Source of the DNA: Nioella halotolerans
GTDB taxonomy: Bacteria > Pseudomonadota > Alphaproteobacteria > Rhodobacterales > Rhodobacteraceae
Direction of reading: 5' to 3'
Length of the DNA stretch: 46,007 nt
Assembly (NCBI GenBank): GCA_003428585.1
Contig: QVQC01000064.1
Coordinates: forward strand, 1 to 46,007
Within the stretch, counting starts at the first letter, position 1, and the number at the start of each line of letters is the position of its first letter. Under the pieces are notes generated by a model. The model was not told the DNA's origin. It searched no databases and saw only the letters and a program-made list of their open reading frames with translations. Made by a program: the position numbers and the translations under genes. Of the stretch, positions 1-6,241 are shown piece by piece.

Positions 1-121
1 TGAGTTGACTATCGCCATTAAACGGGGCGCGATTTGGGCGAAGGGAAGAAATTGTCGAGAATTTTAGGGGTGTTTTCCGAGACGCGCGGATGTGGGGCGA
101 TTGTGTCCAACGACGCCAAAG

Positions 122-153
122 AAAAGGGCCGCCACCTTTCGGCGCGGCCCTTT
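122..153 (-). terminator. Rho-independent terminator of the pilin gene
   Basis: A 10-bp perfect stem (AAAGGGCCGC at 123-132 with GCGGCCCTTT at 144-153) is followed on the minus strand by a run of T (122-125). It lies 22 bp past the stop of the pilin gene read on the minus strand. The 121 bp to its left hold no gene that I can support. Confidence 0.75.
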
Positions 154-174
154 CGAGAAATGACTGCGTGGTAC

Positions 175-375
175 TTACTGGTCTACCGCGTTCGAGAAGT
201 TGGTGTCGATCATGTCGTCCTGTTCAAGCTGGCCCCGGATATCGCCCGACAGGTCTTCGACGCCGGCGGACACGACGGCCATGACGGCCAGGCCGAGGCC
301 CACGATGGCTGCGGTGAGGACGACCCAGTCCACGGTGACGGCGCCGGATTCGGAATTCAGGAAAGTCTTGATCAT
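175..375 (-). CDS. Flp-family type IVb pilin-like protein
   Basis: This 66-residue protein has a short charged N-terminus, then a hydrophobic helix (about residues 17-38) and a hydrophilic tail, the layout of Flp/Tad pilins. The motif GAVTVDW at residues 11-17 resembles the Flp processing site G/XXXXEY, with D and W where E and Y are usual, so cleavage after Gly11 is expected. Flp subunits are secreted by the Tad apparatus and build adhesive pili; no other tad gene is in the window, so this is an isolated pilin gene. It ends in its own terminator and is transcribed away from the lytic transglycosylase at 680. A CtrA-like site lies about 140 bp upstream. Family assignment is firm; a role as the major pilin is inferred. 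Confidence 0.8.
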   Translation of the reverse strand: MIKTFLNSESGAVTVDWVVLTAAIVGLGLAVMAVVSAGVEDLSGDIRGQLEQDDMIDTNFSNAVDQ

Positions 376-516
376 GGTTCTGTTCCCTCGATAGGAGTTG
401 CTGTTTGTCTGTCCGCCTCACGTTTCGGGGGTCGTCTTGCTTGTCTTGCGACCCGCCCACTTCGGGGACAGGCACATATAGCCCCGGGAACTGGGCGGGA
501 ATTGGGCGTGTTCTGG

Positions 517-531
517 TTAATTTTCCGTAAA
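517..531. promoter_or_regulatory. Candidate CtrA-binding site in the 304-bp pilin/transglycosylase gap
   Basis: The gap 376-679 contains no gene. Within it TTAA-N7-TAAA (TTTA-N7-TTAACC on the minus strand) matches the CtrA consensus TTAA-N7-TTAA at 7 of 8 positions. It lies about 140 bp upstream of both divergent genes. Pilin genes of Caulobacter are CtrA targets, which makes the location sensible, but a near-match is weak evidence on its own. Confidence 0.35.
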
Positions 532-679
532 ACTGAAAGCCATTTCGGGAATCCACTTCGGAAAGCGATGTCGGGATCCATCGACTCCTTTTGCAGAAGG
601 CCAATTGCCGGCGCGGCGGGCTTTCCAAGCCTTGCGCAGTCGGGCACAATGCCGCTCAAAAGGGTCGAGAGGCAAGCAG

Positions 680-1513
680 ATGATCGCGAAACGCGTTGCG
701 CATGCGGCTATATTGGTTGTCCTCGGCGGGCTTTCGGCGTCGCCGCTTCCCGCGCAGGAGGAGACGACTGCCGCACCGCCACCCTTTCCCGACTTCACCT
801 TTCGCCGCGTGACGCCGCCCGCGCCCGGACAGGACGGGCCGCGCATCACCGTCCAGATCGGGGATCGCGCGCAGGACGCGCCCGACCCGGAAGGCCAGCC
901 CGCGCCGGCACCGCGCCGGCAAACCGCCGATTGGTTCTGGTCCGCCATCGCGGAGGGGATTGACGCGGGGGCAGGGCGCTACCGGGCGGCCATGGACCTG
1001 CTGGCCACCGCGCCGGAGGCTGGCGCGCTGCCGATCATGCGGGCCGCGGGGTTGCAGGCGCTTGCGGAGGCGCATGGCGCGCAGCTTTTGCGTGAGACGA
1101 TCGGCACGCGCGTGTCCCCGGCGCTCGCCCTTGCGGTGATGGCCGTCGAATCGCGGGGCGATGCAGCGGCGCGCAGCCAGGCGGGCGCAAGAGGGCTGAT
1201 GCAGTTGATCCCGGCCACGGCAACGCGGTTCGGGGTCGAGGATGCCTTTGACGCAGGGCAAAATATTTCCGGGGGAATCGCCTATCTCGATTGGCTGATG
1301 GCGGAGTTCGAGCGCGACCCGATCCTTGTGCTTGCCGCCTATAACGCGGGCGAAGGCGCGGTGCGCGCGGCGGGCGGTGTGCCGGACTATGCCGAAACGC
1401 GCGCATACGTGCCGCGCGTTCTGGCGACATGGGCGGCGGCGCGATTGCTGTGCGTGACGCCGCCGGAACTTATTTCGGACGGATGCGTGTTTCGGTCGAT
1501 GATGGGCCAATAG
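680..1513 (+). CDS. Lytic transglycosylase, SLT (Slt70-type) domain
   Basis: The 277-residue protein starts with a Sec-type signal peptide (about residues 1-25, ending near ASPLPAQ), so it acts in the periplasm. The C-terminal half is an SLT domain: AVESRGDAAARSQAGARG carries the catalytic Glu-Ser pair, followed by LMQLIPATA, NISGGIAYL and the AAYNAGEGAV signature. Such enzymes cleave the MurNAc-GlcNAc bond and form 1,6-anhydro-MurNAc, for wall turnover or to open the wall for secretion machines. The start at 680 is chosen because it yields the signal peptide; upstream in-frame codons lack one. It is divergent from the pilin gene, so a link to pilus assembly is possible but only suggested by position. 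It ends in a shared bidirectional terminator. Confidence 0.88.
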   Translation: MIAKRVAHAAILVVLGGLSASPLPAQEETTAAPPPFPDFTFRRVTPPAPGQDGPRITVQIGDRAQDAPDPEGQPAPAPRRQTADWFWSAIAEGIDAGAGRYRAAMDLLATAPEAGALPIMRAAGLQALAEAHGAQLLRETIGTRVSPALALAVMAVESRGDAAARSQAGARGLMQLIPATATRFGVEDAFDAGQNISGGIAYLDWLMAEFERDPILVLAAYNAGEGAVRAAGGVPDYAETRAYVPRVLATWAAARLLCVTPPELISDGCVFRSMMGQ

Positions 1514-1544
1514 GAAAAGGCGGACCGGGCGGCCCGCCTTTTCC
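1513..1544. terminator. Bidirectional terminator
   Basis: An 11-bp perfect stem (GGAAAAGGCGG at 1513-1523 with CCGCCTTTTCC at 1534-1544) has A and T runs built into its arms. It can end transcription of the transglycosylase gene from the left and of scoAB from the right. Confidence 0.85.
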
Positions 1545-1564
1545 CTGTCTCACGACCGCGCGCG

Positions 1565-2191
1565 TCAGTTGACGATGGTCGCCTCGGTCGCGGCGCGGAT
1601 CTCGTCCTCGGACACGCCCTCGGCGCAATCGACGATTTTCAGACCGCCCTCGACGACATCGAGCACGCCGAGGTTGGTGATGATCCGGTTGACCACGCCC
1701 TTGCCAGTCAGCGGCAGGGTGCAGGCCTTCAGCAGCTTGCTGTCGCCGTGCTTGTTGGTGTGGTCCATGACCACCACCACCTTCTTCACGCCGGCGACAA
1801 GGTCCATCGCGCCGCCCATGCCCTTGACCAGCTTGCCGGGGATCATCCAGTTGGCGAGGTCGCCGTTTTCCGCCACTTCCATCGCGCCAAGGATCGCGGC
1901 GGCGATCTTGCCGCCCCGGATCATGCCGAAGCTGGTGGCGCTGTCGAAATAGGAGGTGCGGTTAAGCTCCGTGATCGTCTGCTTTCCGGCATTGATCAGG
2001 TCGGGGTCCTCTTCGCCCTCGAAAGGGAAGGGGCCCATGCCCAGCATGCCGTTTTCCGATTGCAGCGTGATATCCTTGTCGCCGACATAATTGGCCACCA
2101 GCGTCGGGATGCCGATGCCAAGGTTCACATACATGCCGTCTTCAAGCTCTTCGGCCGCGCGTGCGGCCATCTGGTTGCGATCCCAAGGCAT
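1565..2191 (-). CDS. scoB: 3-oxoacid CoA-transferase subunit B
   Basis: This 208-residue protein is the beta subunit of succinyl-CoA:3-oxoacid CoA-transferase, which moves CoA between succinyl-CoA and acetoacetate in the cytoplasm. The SENGMLGMGPFP stretch holds the catalytic glutamate that forms the glutamyl-CoA thioester, and NLGIGIPTLV near residue 22 is the family's N-terminal signature. The ATG at 2191 shares one base with the stop codon of scoA (TGATG), so the two subunits are translationally coupled, as expected for a hetero-oligomer made in equal amounts. A longer open frame upstream of this start is only a shadow of scoA. The gene closes at the bidirectional terminator at 1513-1544. 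Confidence 0.93.
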   Translation of the reverse strand: MPWDRNQMAARAAEELEDGMYVNLGIGIPTLVANYVGDKDITLQSENGMLGMGPFPFEGEEDPDLINAGKQTITELNRTSYFDSATSFGMIRGGKIAAAILGAMEVAENGDLANWMIPGKLVKGMGGAMDLVAGVKKVVVVMDHTNKHGDSKLLKACTLPLTGKGVVNRIITNLGVLDVVEGGLKIVDCAEGVSEDEIRAATEATIVN

Positions 2192-2895
2192 CAGGCTTCC
2201 TCCCGCTTGCGCGTGGTGCGCTGTTCGATCCGCTTCTCGTGCTCGCCTTGAATGATGCGGTGCACGTAGATGCCGGGCAGGTGAATGTGATCGGGGTCGA
2301 GCGACCCGCGCGGCACGATTTCCTCGACCTCGACAAGGCACGTCTTGCCGCACATCGCCGCCGGCGGGTTGAAGTTGCGCGCAGTCTTGCGGAAGACGAG
2401 GTTGCCGGTGTCGTCCGCCTTCCACGCCTTGACGATGGAGATATCCGCGAAGATGCCGCGTTCGAGGACGTAGTCCTCGCCGTCGAACTCCTTGAGCTCC
2501 TTGCCCTCGGCGATCACGGTGCCGACGCCCGTCTTGGTGTAGAAGCCGGGGATGCCCGCGCCACCGGCGCGCATCCGTTCGGCCAACGTGCCCTGCGGGT
2601 TGAATTCAAGCTCAAGCTCGCCGGAAAGATACTGGCGCATGAATTCCGCGTTCTCGCCCACGTAGGACGACATCATCTTCTTGACCTGTCGGGTGTCGAG
2701 AAGCTTGCCAAGCCCGAACCCGTCGACGCCCGCATTGTTGGAGGCGACCGTCAGATCCTTGACCCCGGATTTCACCAGCCCGTCGATCAGCAGTTCCGGA
2801 ATGCCGCAAAGGCCAAAGCCCCCCGCCGCGATCAGCATGCCGTCGAAGAGCAGCCCGTCGAGCGCCTCCTCGGCAGAGCCGTATACCTTTTTCAT
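2191..2895 (-). CDS. scoA: 3-oxoacid CoA-transferase subunit A
   Basis: This 234-residue protein is the alpha subunit of the CoA-transferase. [10 protein letters not shown] near residue 26 is the family's N-terminal CoA-transferase signature, and [15 protein letters not shown] follows as in ScoA/AtoD proteins. With ScoB it activates acetoacetate to acetoacetyl-CoA, linking ketone-body and polyhydroxybutyrate breakdown to central metabolism. It is first in the two-gene operon. Upstream, a TTGACA element on the minus strand (2953-2948) and a PhaR-like CTGC-N3-GCAG site (2965-2975) suggest control by polyhydroxyalkanoate status; that regulation is inferred. Confidence 0.93.
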   Translation of the reverse strand: MKKVYGSAEEALDGLLFDGMLIAAGGFGLCGIPELLIDGLVKSGVKDLTVASNNAGVDGFGLGKLLDTRQVKKMMSSYVGENAEFMRQYLSGELELEFNPQGTLAERMRAGGAGIPGFYTKTGVGTVIAEGKELKEFDGEDYVLERGIFADISIVKAWKADDTGNLVFRKTARNFNPPAAMCGKTCLVEVEEIVPRGSLDPDHIHLPGIYVHRIIQGEHEKRIEQRTTRKREEA

Positions 2896-2964
2896 GGATT
2901 AACTCCCTTGGAATTCCCCGATGCACCCTGCCGCGTGCCGGTGGGGGTGTCAACGCGCCCCACG

Positions 2965-2975
2965 CTGCAAGGCAG
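2965..2975. promoter_or_regulatory. PhaR-like site upstream of scoAB
   Basis: CTGC-AAG-GCAG matches the CTGC-N3-GCAG motif described for the polyhydroxyalkanoate regulator PhaR of Paracoccus and Rhodobacter. It lies 70-80 bp upstream of the scoA start, just beyond a candidate -35 element (TTGACA, minus strand, 2953-2948). Site and promoter are both predictions. Confidence 0.45.
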
Positions 2976-3002
2976 CATCAACCGCCTGCAAACCGGAAAT
3001 CC

Positions 3003-3016
3003 GTTGCACTTGCAAC
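3003..3016. promoter_or_regulatory. 14-bp perfect palindrome between scoA and the DUF167 gene
   Basis: GTTGCA-CT-TGCAAC is a perfect inverted repeat in the 170-bp divergent gap, 49 bp before the DUF167 start. Its TTGCA/TGCAA half-sites look like an operator for a dimeric regulator, and TGC-rich sites are also reported for PhaR. The binding protein is unknown. Confidence 0.35.
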
Positions 3017-3065
3017 AAGCGATGCGGGGCTTGCACGCGCCAACTGGCGAGATAGGCTGCCGCGC

Positions 3066-3335
3066 ATGGTCAGGGCCTTGCCAGATTTGCGCCACCTTGC
3101 CACGCCCGGCGCCCGGCTGGCGTTGCGGGTGACGCCCAAGGCGTCGCGCAATGCCATTGCCCTGCCAGAGGCAGCGGGCGGTGCGTTGCGCGTCCATGTC
3201 ACCACGATGCCGGAGGACGGCAAGGCCAATGCGGCGGTGCTGAAACTGCTCGCCAAGGCGCTCGGGATGCCGAAATCGCGCCTTGTGATTGTGCAGGGCG
3301 CAACCAGCCGCGACAAGGTGGTCGAGATCGGGTAG
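3066..3335 (+). CDS. DUF167 (YggU) family protein
   Basis: This 89-residue protein fits the DUF167/YggU family in full length: LRVTPKASRNAI near the N-terminus, then LRVHVTTMPEDGKANAAVLKLLAKALGMPKSRLVIVQG, whose DGKAN and LGxPKSxxxxxxGxxSRxK pattern is the family signature. Members are small cytoplasmic alpha/beta proteins of unknown function, in many bacteria encoded next to yggT. Here there is no yggT; the neighbours are the divergent scoAB and, 69 bp downstream, the DksA-type gene on the same strand. Confidence 0.88.
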   Translation: MVRALPDLRHLATPGARLALRVTPKASRNAIALPEAAGGALRVHVTTMPEDGKANAAVLKLLAKALGMPKSRLVIVQGATSRDKVVEIG

Positions 3336-3404
3336 GCCGCGCGTTGCGGGCCGGGGCGGCTGCCCCGATAATCGCCGCAAGGCCAGCGAAGAGGACAGGA
3401 CCGG

Positions 3405-3752
3405 ATGACAGACCCGACCGACGCGGAACTTGCCGCCCGCTACCGCCCGCGGCTTGAGGCGGAGCGCGACACGCTTGTCGCCGCATCGCAGGATACCGCC
3501 GATGCGCGCAAGCCCGTGGAACTGGACCAGAGCCAGCAGGGCCGCCTGTCGCGGCAGGACGCGCTGCAATCGCAAGCCATGGCCGCGGCGATCGAGACCC
3601 GCCGTCACGGGCGCCTGCGCGCGATCGCGGCGGCGCTTGCCCGGATCGACGCGGGCGACTTCGGCTGGTGCGAGGATTGCGGCGACTTCATAGGTCAACC
3701 GCGGCTGGACGTGGACCCCTGCGCCATGCGCTGCGTGTCCTGCGCCTCCTGA
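3405..3752 (+). CDS. TraR/DksA C4-type zinc-finger protein
   Basis: This 115-residue protein has a helical N-terminal part (about 1-80, rich in Arg, Ala and Glu, forming the coiled-coil hairpin of DksA-like factors) and a C-terminal zinc finger CEDC-X17-CVSC. DksA-type proteins enter the RNA polymerase secondary channel and tune transcription with ppGpp; short paralogs like this one are common in Rhodobacteraceae and their targets are mostly undefined. The coiled-coil tip lacks an obvious DxxDxA motif, so ordinary DksA activity should not be assumed. The last 58 bp, including the second CxxC, overlap the end of the convergent sulfotransferase gene. Confidence 0.85.
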   Translation: MTDPTDAELAARYRPRLEAERDTLVAASQDTADARKPVELDQSQQGRLSRQDALQSQAMAAAIETRRHGRLRAIAAALARIDAGDFGWCEDCGDFIGQPRLDVDPCAMRCVSCAS

Positions 3753-4486
3753 TCATCGGCCAGCCAACCGGACAGGTCGCGCCCCGTCATCGCCTGCAAC
3801 CGCGCGATCCCCGGCGCGAAATGGTCGCGCAGACGCTCGCGCAACTCGAATGACAGAACGGGCATCCGGTCCCAGTCGAGGTCGCGGATCTTGCGGTCGC
3901 GCGCATTGGCCCGGAATTTCAGTGCCTTGTCGGGCACGTCCCGATCCAGCCCGAGATCCGCCATCACGCGGGTGAGGAAGGCGGCGCGGTTGGCTGTCAG
4001 GTCGTCGTGGAAATAGACCCGCAACCGTGGCAGGTGCCGCCACCAATGATCCAGCAGCGCCGCGTAATCGCCATGGCTCAGCAACAGGTGATTATCCGTG
4101 AAGTCCGTAATCTCGGCGGCATAGGGTAGCCGGCCCTTCATCATGTTGTGGATATAGGCGCTCAGATACCGCTCCACCGGGTTGCGCAGGATGGCCAGCG
4201 TCTCCACCCCCGGCAGGCTGGTCGCGATCCGCGCGGCGATGTCGCGGTCCCCGGTCGGCGGGCGGAAATAGTTGGGCGAGGATTCGAAGACGTAGCGCGC
4301 CTTGGGGTCATCCGGGAAACCGGCAGCATAGTCGTCCAGCCGCTCGGCGTAGTCGGGGCGCAGGAAGAAATCGAGTTCCTTGCGGCGCGGATGCGCCACA
4401 AGGTGGTGCGAGCGTTTCAGGGCGCGATGCAGCCACGTGGTGCCGGATTTCTGCGCGCCGACGATCAGCAGGCTGGGAAGGGGCAT
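3695..4486 (-). CDS. Sulfotransferase (PAPS-dependent, NodH/heparan type)
   Basis: The 263-residue protein carries the PAPS-binding loop LIVGAQKSGTTWLH at the N-terminus (5'-phosphosulfate loop QKSGTT, residues 12-17) and the 3'-phosphate motif LAILRNPVERYLSAYIHNM near residue 100. It should transfer sulfate from PAPS to a hydroxyl group of a glycan or other acceptor in the cytoplasm; the acceptor cannot be read from the sequence. Capsule genes lie 9 kb away, so a capsular target is conceivable but not shown. No cysH/cysN genes are near. The last 19 codons overlap the end of the DksA-like gene in antisense. Confidence 0.87.
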   Translation of the reverse strand: MPLPSLLIVGAQKSGTTWLHRALKRSHHLVAHPRRKELDFFLRPDYAERLDDYAAGFPDDPKARYVFESSPNYFRPPTGDRDIAARIATSLPGVETLAILRNPVERYLSAYIHNMMKGRLPYAAEITDFTDNHLLLSHGDYAALLDHWWRHLPRLRVYFHDDLTANRAAFLTRVMADLGLDRDVPDKALKFRANARDRKIRDLDWDRMPVLSFELRERLRDHFAPGIARLQAMTGRDLSGWLADDQEAQDTQRMAQGSTSSRG

Positions 4487-4506
4487 TTGTCGGGCTCTCG
4501 TAGCGG

Positions 4507-4776
4507 TCAGGCCTTGCCTTGCGCATCGCGGCGAAGGCGATAGACCCCTTCGGGCAGGTCAAGCGCGGCGGCAAGATCTTGTAGCTGCGCCTCGGACAGG
4601 GTGATCTTCTGCACCGTATCGCTGCGCGGGTCGTATTGATCCAGCGTCACGCATTCGGCGAAAGCGGAAATGGTGACATCCTCGGTCAGCGGGGCGGCGC
4701 CTTCGTCGACGAGTGTGACCACCGTCGCGTCGAAATCATGCTCGATGCTAAACATGAACCCTTTGGTAACGGCCAT
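4507..4776 (-). CDS. Conserved hypothetical protein, 89 aa
   Basis: I do not recognise a named family. The protein is acidic, without signal peptide or membrane segment, and reads as a small alpha/beta domain (FSIEHDFDATVVTLVDEG then a helix KITLSEAQLQDLAAALDLPEGVYRLRR). An internal ATG at 4755 (protein starting MFSIEHDFD) is an alternative start and may be the true one, since the first seven residues look like leader sequence. It lies 20 bp upstream of the sulfotransferase on the same strand, so the two may be co-transcribed. The FnrL-like box at 4817-4830 lies 41 bp before its first start codon, so oxygen control could reach both divergent units. Confidence 0.7.
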   Translation of the reverse strand: MAVTKGFMFSIEHDFDATVVTLVDEGAAPLTEDVTISAFAECVTLDQYDPRSDTVQKITLSEAQLQDLAAALDLPEGVYRLRRDAQGKA

Positions 4777-4816
4777 TGGCGGGCTTGCCTAGACGTGATC
4801 TGGCGCCCTGCTTCGA

Positions 4817-4830
4817 TTGATCTGGGTCAA
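4817..4830. promoter_or_regulatory. FnrL/FNR-type box
   Basis: TTGAT-CTGG-GTCAA matches the FNR consensus TTGAT-N4-ATCAA at 9 of 10 positions. It sits in the 131-bp divergent gap, 78 bp before the first DUF6455 gene. A class II arrangement would put the start of transcription near 4865; the corresponding -10 (near 4853-4858) is weak. Confidence 0.6.
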
Positions 4831-4907
4831 GGCCGCGTGCCGGGCATTGCGAGAGGATTGTTCCACAGGCCGGCCGCACAGGCCGGCGCAACGGACAGGA
4901 GCGCGCG

Positions 4908-5162
4908 ATGCCCGGAGAAAAGACCCTGGAGGAGCACAGCCGCCTGATGGGCCGGATGGCCGATCGTCTTGGCGCCGACCTGGACGAGGCGGAACTGCGC
5001 GGCGACATCACCCCGGAGGCGCGCGAAGACATGGTGCTGAGTTGCACCAACTGCACCTCGCCCGGGGCCTGCCGCGAATGGCTGGCCAGCCATGACAGCG
5101 CCGAAGACGCCCCGGGATACTGTCGGAATGGCAGCAAACTCAAGGCCTTGCGCGGGATCTGA
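4908..5162 (+). CDS. DUF6455 family four-cysteine protein (copy 1)
   Basis: This 84-residue protein has a helical N-terminal half and a cysteine cluster Cys46-x2-Cys49-x5-Cys55-x16-Cys72 (CTNCTSPGACREWL). The spacing suggests a bound metal or Fe-S cluster, or a redox switch; nothing shows which. DUF6455 members are small proteins of unknown function, common in Rhodobacteraceae. AGGA upstream of 4908 supports this start. A second DUF6455 gene follows 26 bp later, so the pair probably forms an operon, and an FNR-type box lies upstream. There is no signal peptide, so a cytoplasmic location is expected. Confidence 0.82.
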   Translation: MPGEKTLEEHSRLMGRMADRLGADLDEAELRGDITPEAREDMVLSCTNCTSPGACREWLASHDSAEDAPGYCRNGSKLKALRGI

Positions 5163-5188
5163 CCGGTGGCTGACTAAAAGGGGGAGTG

Positions 5189-5461
5189 ATGCCCAAAGAC
5201 CTTGCAGTCCGCCCGCTGGGCGACCCGGTGCACCATTTCTGGCTGGCGCAGTCCATGGCCAAGGCAACCGGCGTGGACCTTGCCGCCGCGATGCGGGAGG
5301 GCCGTATCGCGCAACAGGACTGGGCCGACATGGTCACGCGCTGCCGTGGCTGTATCTGGGCCGAGGGCTGCGCGCATTGGCTGGCCGCGCAGGAGGCCGG
5401 GGCGGCGGAGGTGCCGGGCGCGTGCGCGAATGCGGATGTGTTCACGCGGCTGCAACCCTGA
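5189..5461 (+). CDS. DUF6455 family four-cysteine protein (copy 2)
   Basis: This 90-residue paralog of the preceding gene keeps the same pattern, Cys52-x2-Cys55-x5-Cys61-x17-Cys79 with a shared C-x5-C-x2-WLA core, but otherwise differs strongly, so the duplication is old. The ATG at 5189 follows an AAAGGGGG ribosome-binding site; a GTG at 5186 in the same frame is possible. The invariant cysteines in both copies argue for a common cofactor, and co-expression suggests that the products may act together or on related partners. The phased repeat array starts about 47 bp past the stop. Confidence 0.82.
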   Translation: MPKDLAVRPLGDPVHHFWLAQSMAKATGVDLAAAMREGRIAQQDWADMVTRCRGCIWAEGCAHWLAAQEAGAAEVPGACANADVFTRLQP

Positions 5462-5507
5462 CCTGACCGCGCCCGAGGGCGGCCAGCCTTGAACGGCTGA
5501 AAACGGG

Positions 5508-5557
5508 CGGTGCCCCCCGTGCACCATGCGTACACCCCCCGTGCACCCCCGGTACAT
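5508..5557 (-). repeat. Helically phased five-box array, copy A
   Basis: Read on the minus strand, five hexamers start exactly 11 bp apart: ATGTAC (5557-5552), GTGCAC (5546-5541), GTGTAC (5535-5530), GTGCAC (5524-5519) and GCACCG (5513-5508), mostly separated by GGGGG. A second copy with the same order and phasing is at 28410-28459. It lies between the convergent DUF6455 and nuclease-like genes and is flanked by the inverted repeat GGGCGC-N5-GCGCCC (5564-5580). Confidence 0.85.
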
Positions 5558-5580
5558 CCGCACGGGCGCAAATCGCGCCC

Positions 5581-6237
5581 TCACGCGGTTTCGGCCAGTC
5601 CCGCGACCGGCGGGTAAAGATGGTGCACATGCCGAGAGAGCCTGTGCCGCGCGGGCAGGCCAAGCGCGTGATCGGCGGCGGCGAAGGCGGCCTGCCATGT
5701 CTCGGCATGATCCGGCCCGTGGCTTTCGGTGTCGCCAAGGAAGCTGACGAAGACAAGCTCCGCCGCGACGCCCTGTTCGCGCAGCCACCACAGATGCGCC
5801 AGCCGGTTGGCATACTGGTAGAACACGTGTGACCAGTCGGAGACGGGCGCGGCGCCGAGCGCGTTCTTCACGCGTGCCAAGGCGCTGTCGATTCGGGCGC
5901 GCGATGCGGGCGACGCGGTGGTGCCGCCTGTCAGGAATTCGCCGATATGGGCCTTGGCCTCGACAAGGATCACGGCATCGCCCGCCGCCCGGCCAAGCGC
6001 GTCCCATTGCGGCCCGCCGCGCGGCCAGAACGCCCCAAGCGCCGGGGCGAGGGCGCCATGGCCAACGAGGCGGAGGAACGCCGCATCACGGTATTCGGCG
6101 AAGCCATCTTCGGCGCGGGGCGACAGCCATTCGATCGGCGGCAGGGAGGCGGGTTGCAGAAGGCCGGGATGCGTTGCGACGGCACGTTGCAGCCACATCA
6201 GGCTGCCCTTGCGGCCTTCGGGCTGGGGCACGCGCAT
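5581..6237 (-). CDS. Conserved hypothetical with PD-(D/E)XK nuclease-like core
   Basis: The 218-residue protein has no name known to me. Its centre contains GPQWDAL (Asp79) and, 14 residues on, VILVEAKAHIGE with Glu93-Ala-Lys95 in a predicted beta strand, the D...ExK signature of the restriction-endonuclease-like fold. FYQYANRLAHLWWLREQGVAAELVFVSFLGD follows and looks like the helix-strand completing that core. So a DNA-processing or structural nuclease-fold role is plausible, without proof of activity. Start choice is uncertain: 6237 gives the longest protein, but the ATG at 6198 (MWLQRAV) has the better AAGGGC ribosome-binding site. It is the second gene after the HlyU-family gene, with a 4-bp gap. 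Confidence 0.7.
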   Translation of the reverse strand: MRVPQPEGRKGSLMWLQRAVATHPGLLQPASLPPIEWLSPRAEDGFAEYRDAAFLRLVGHGALAPALGAFWPRGGPQWDALGRAAGDAVILVEAKAHIGEFLTGGTTASPASRARIDSALARVKNALGAAPVSDWSHVFYQYANRLAHLWWLREQGVAAELVFVSFLGDTESHGPDHAETWQAAFAAADHALGLPARHRLSRHVHHLYPPVAGLAETA

Positions 6238-6241
6238 CGGG

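Noticed and set aside
34..963. Open frame from the left edge through the pilin gene into the transglycosylase gene
   Set aside because: It runs antisense to the pilin and in another frame from the transglycosylase, with shadow-like composition and no domain.
5519..5557. Repeat array as a CRISPR
   Set aside because: Units are 11 bp with 5-bp linkers that are mostly the same; there are no unique spacers and no cas gene.
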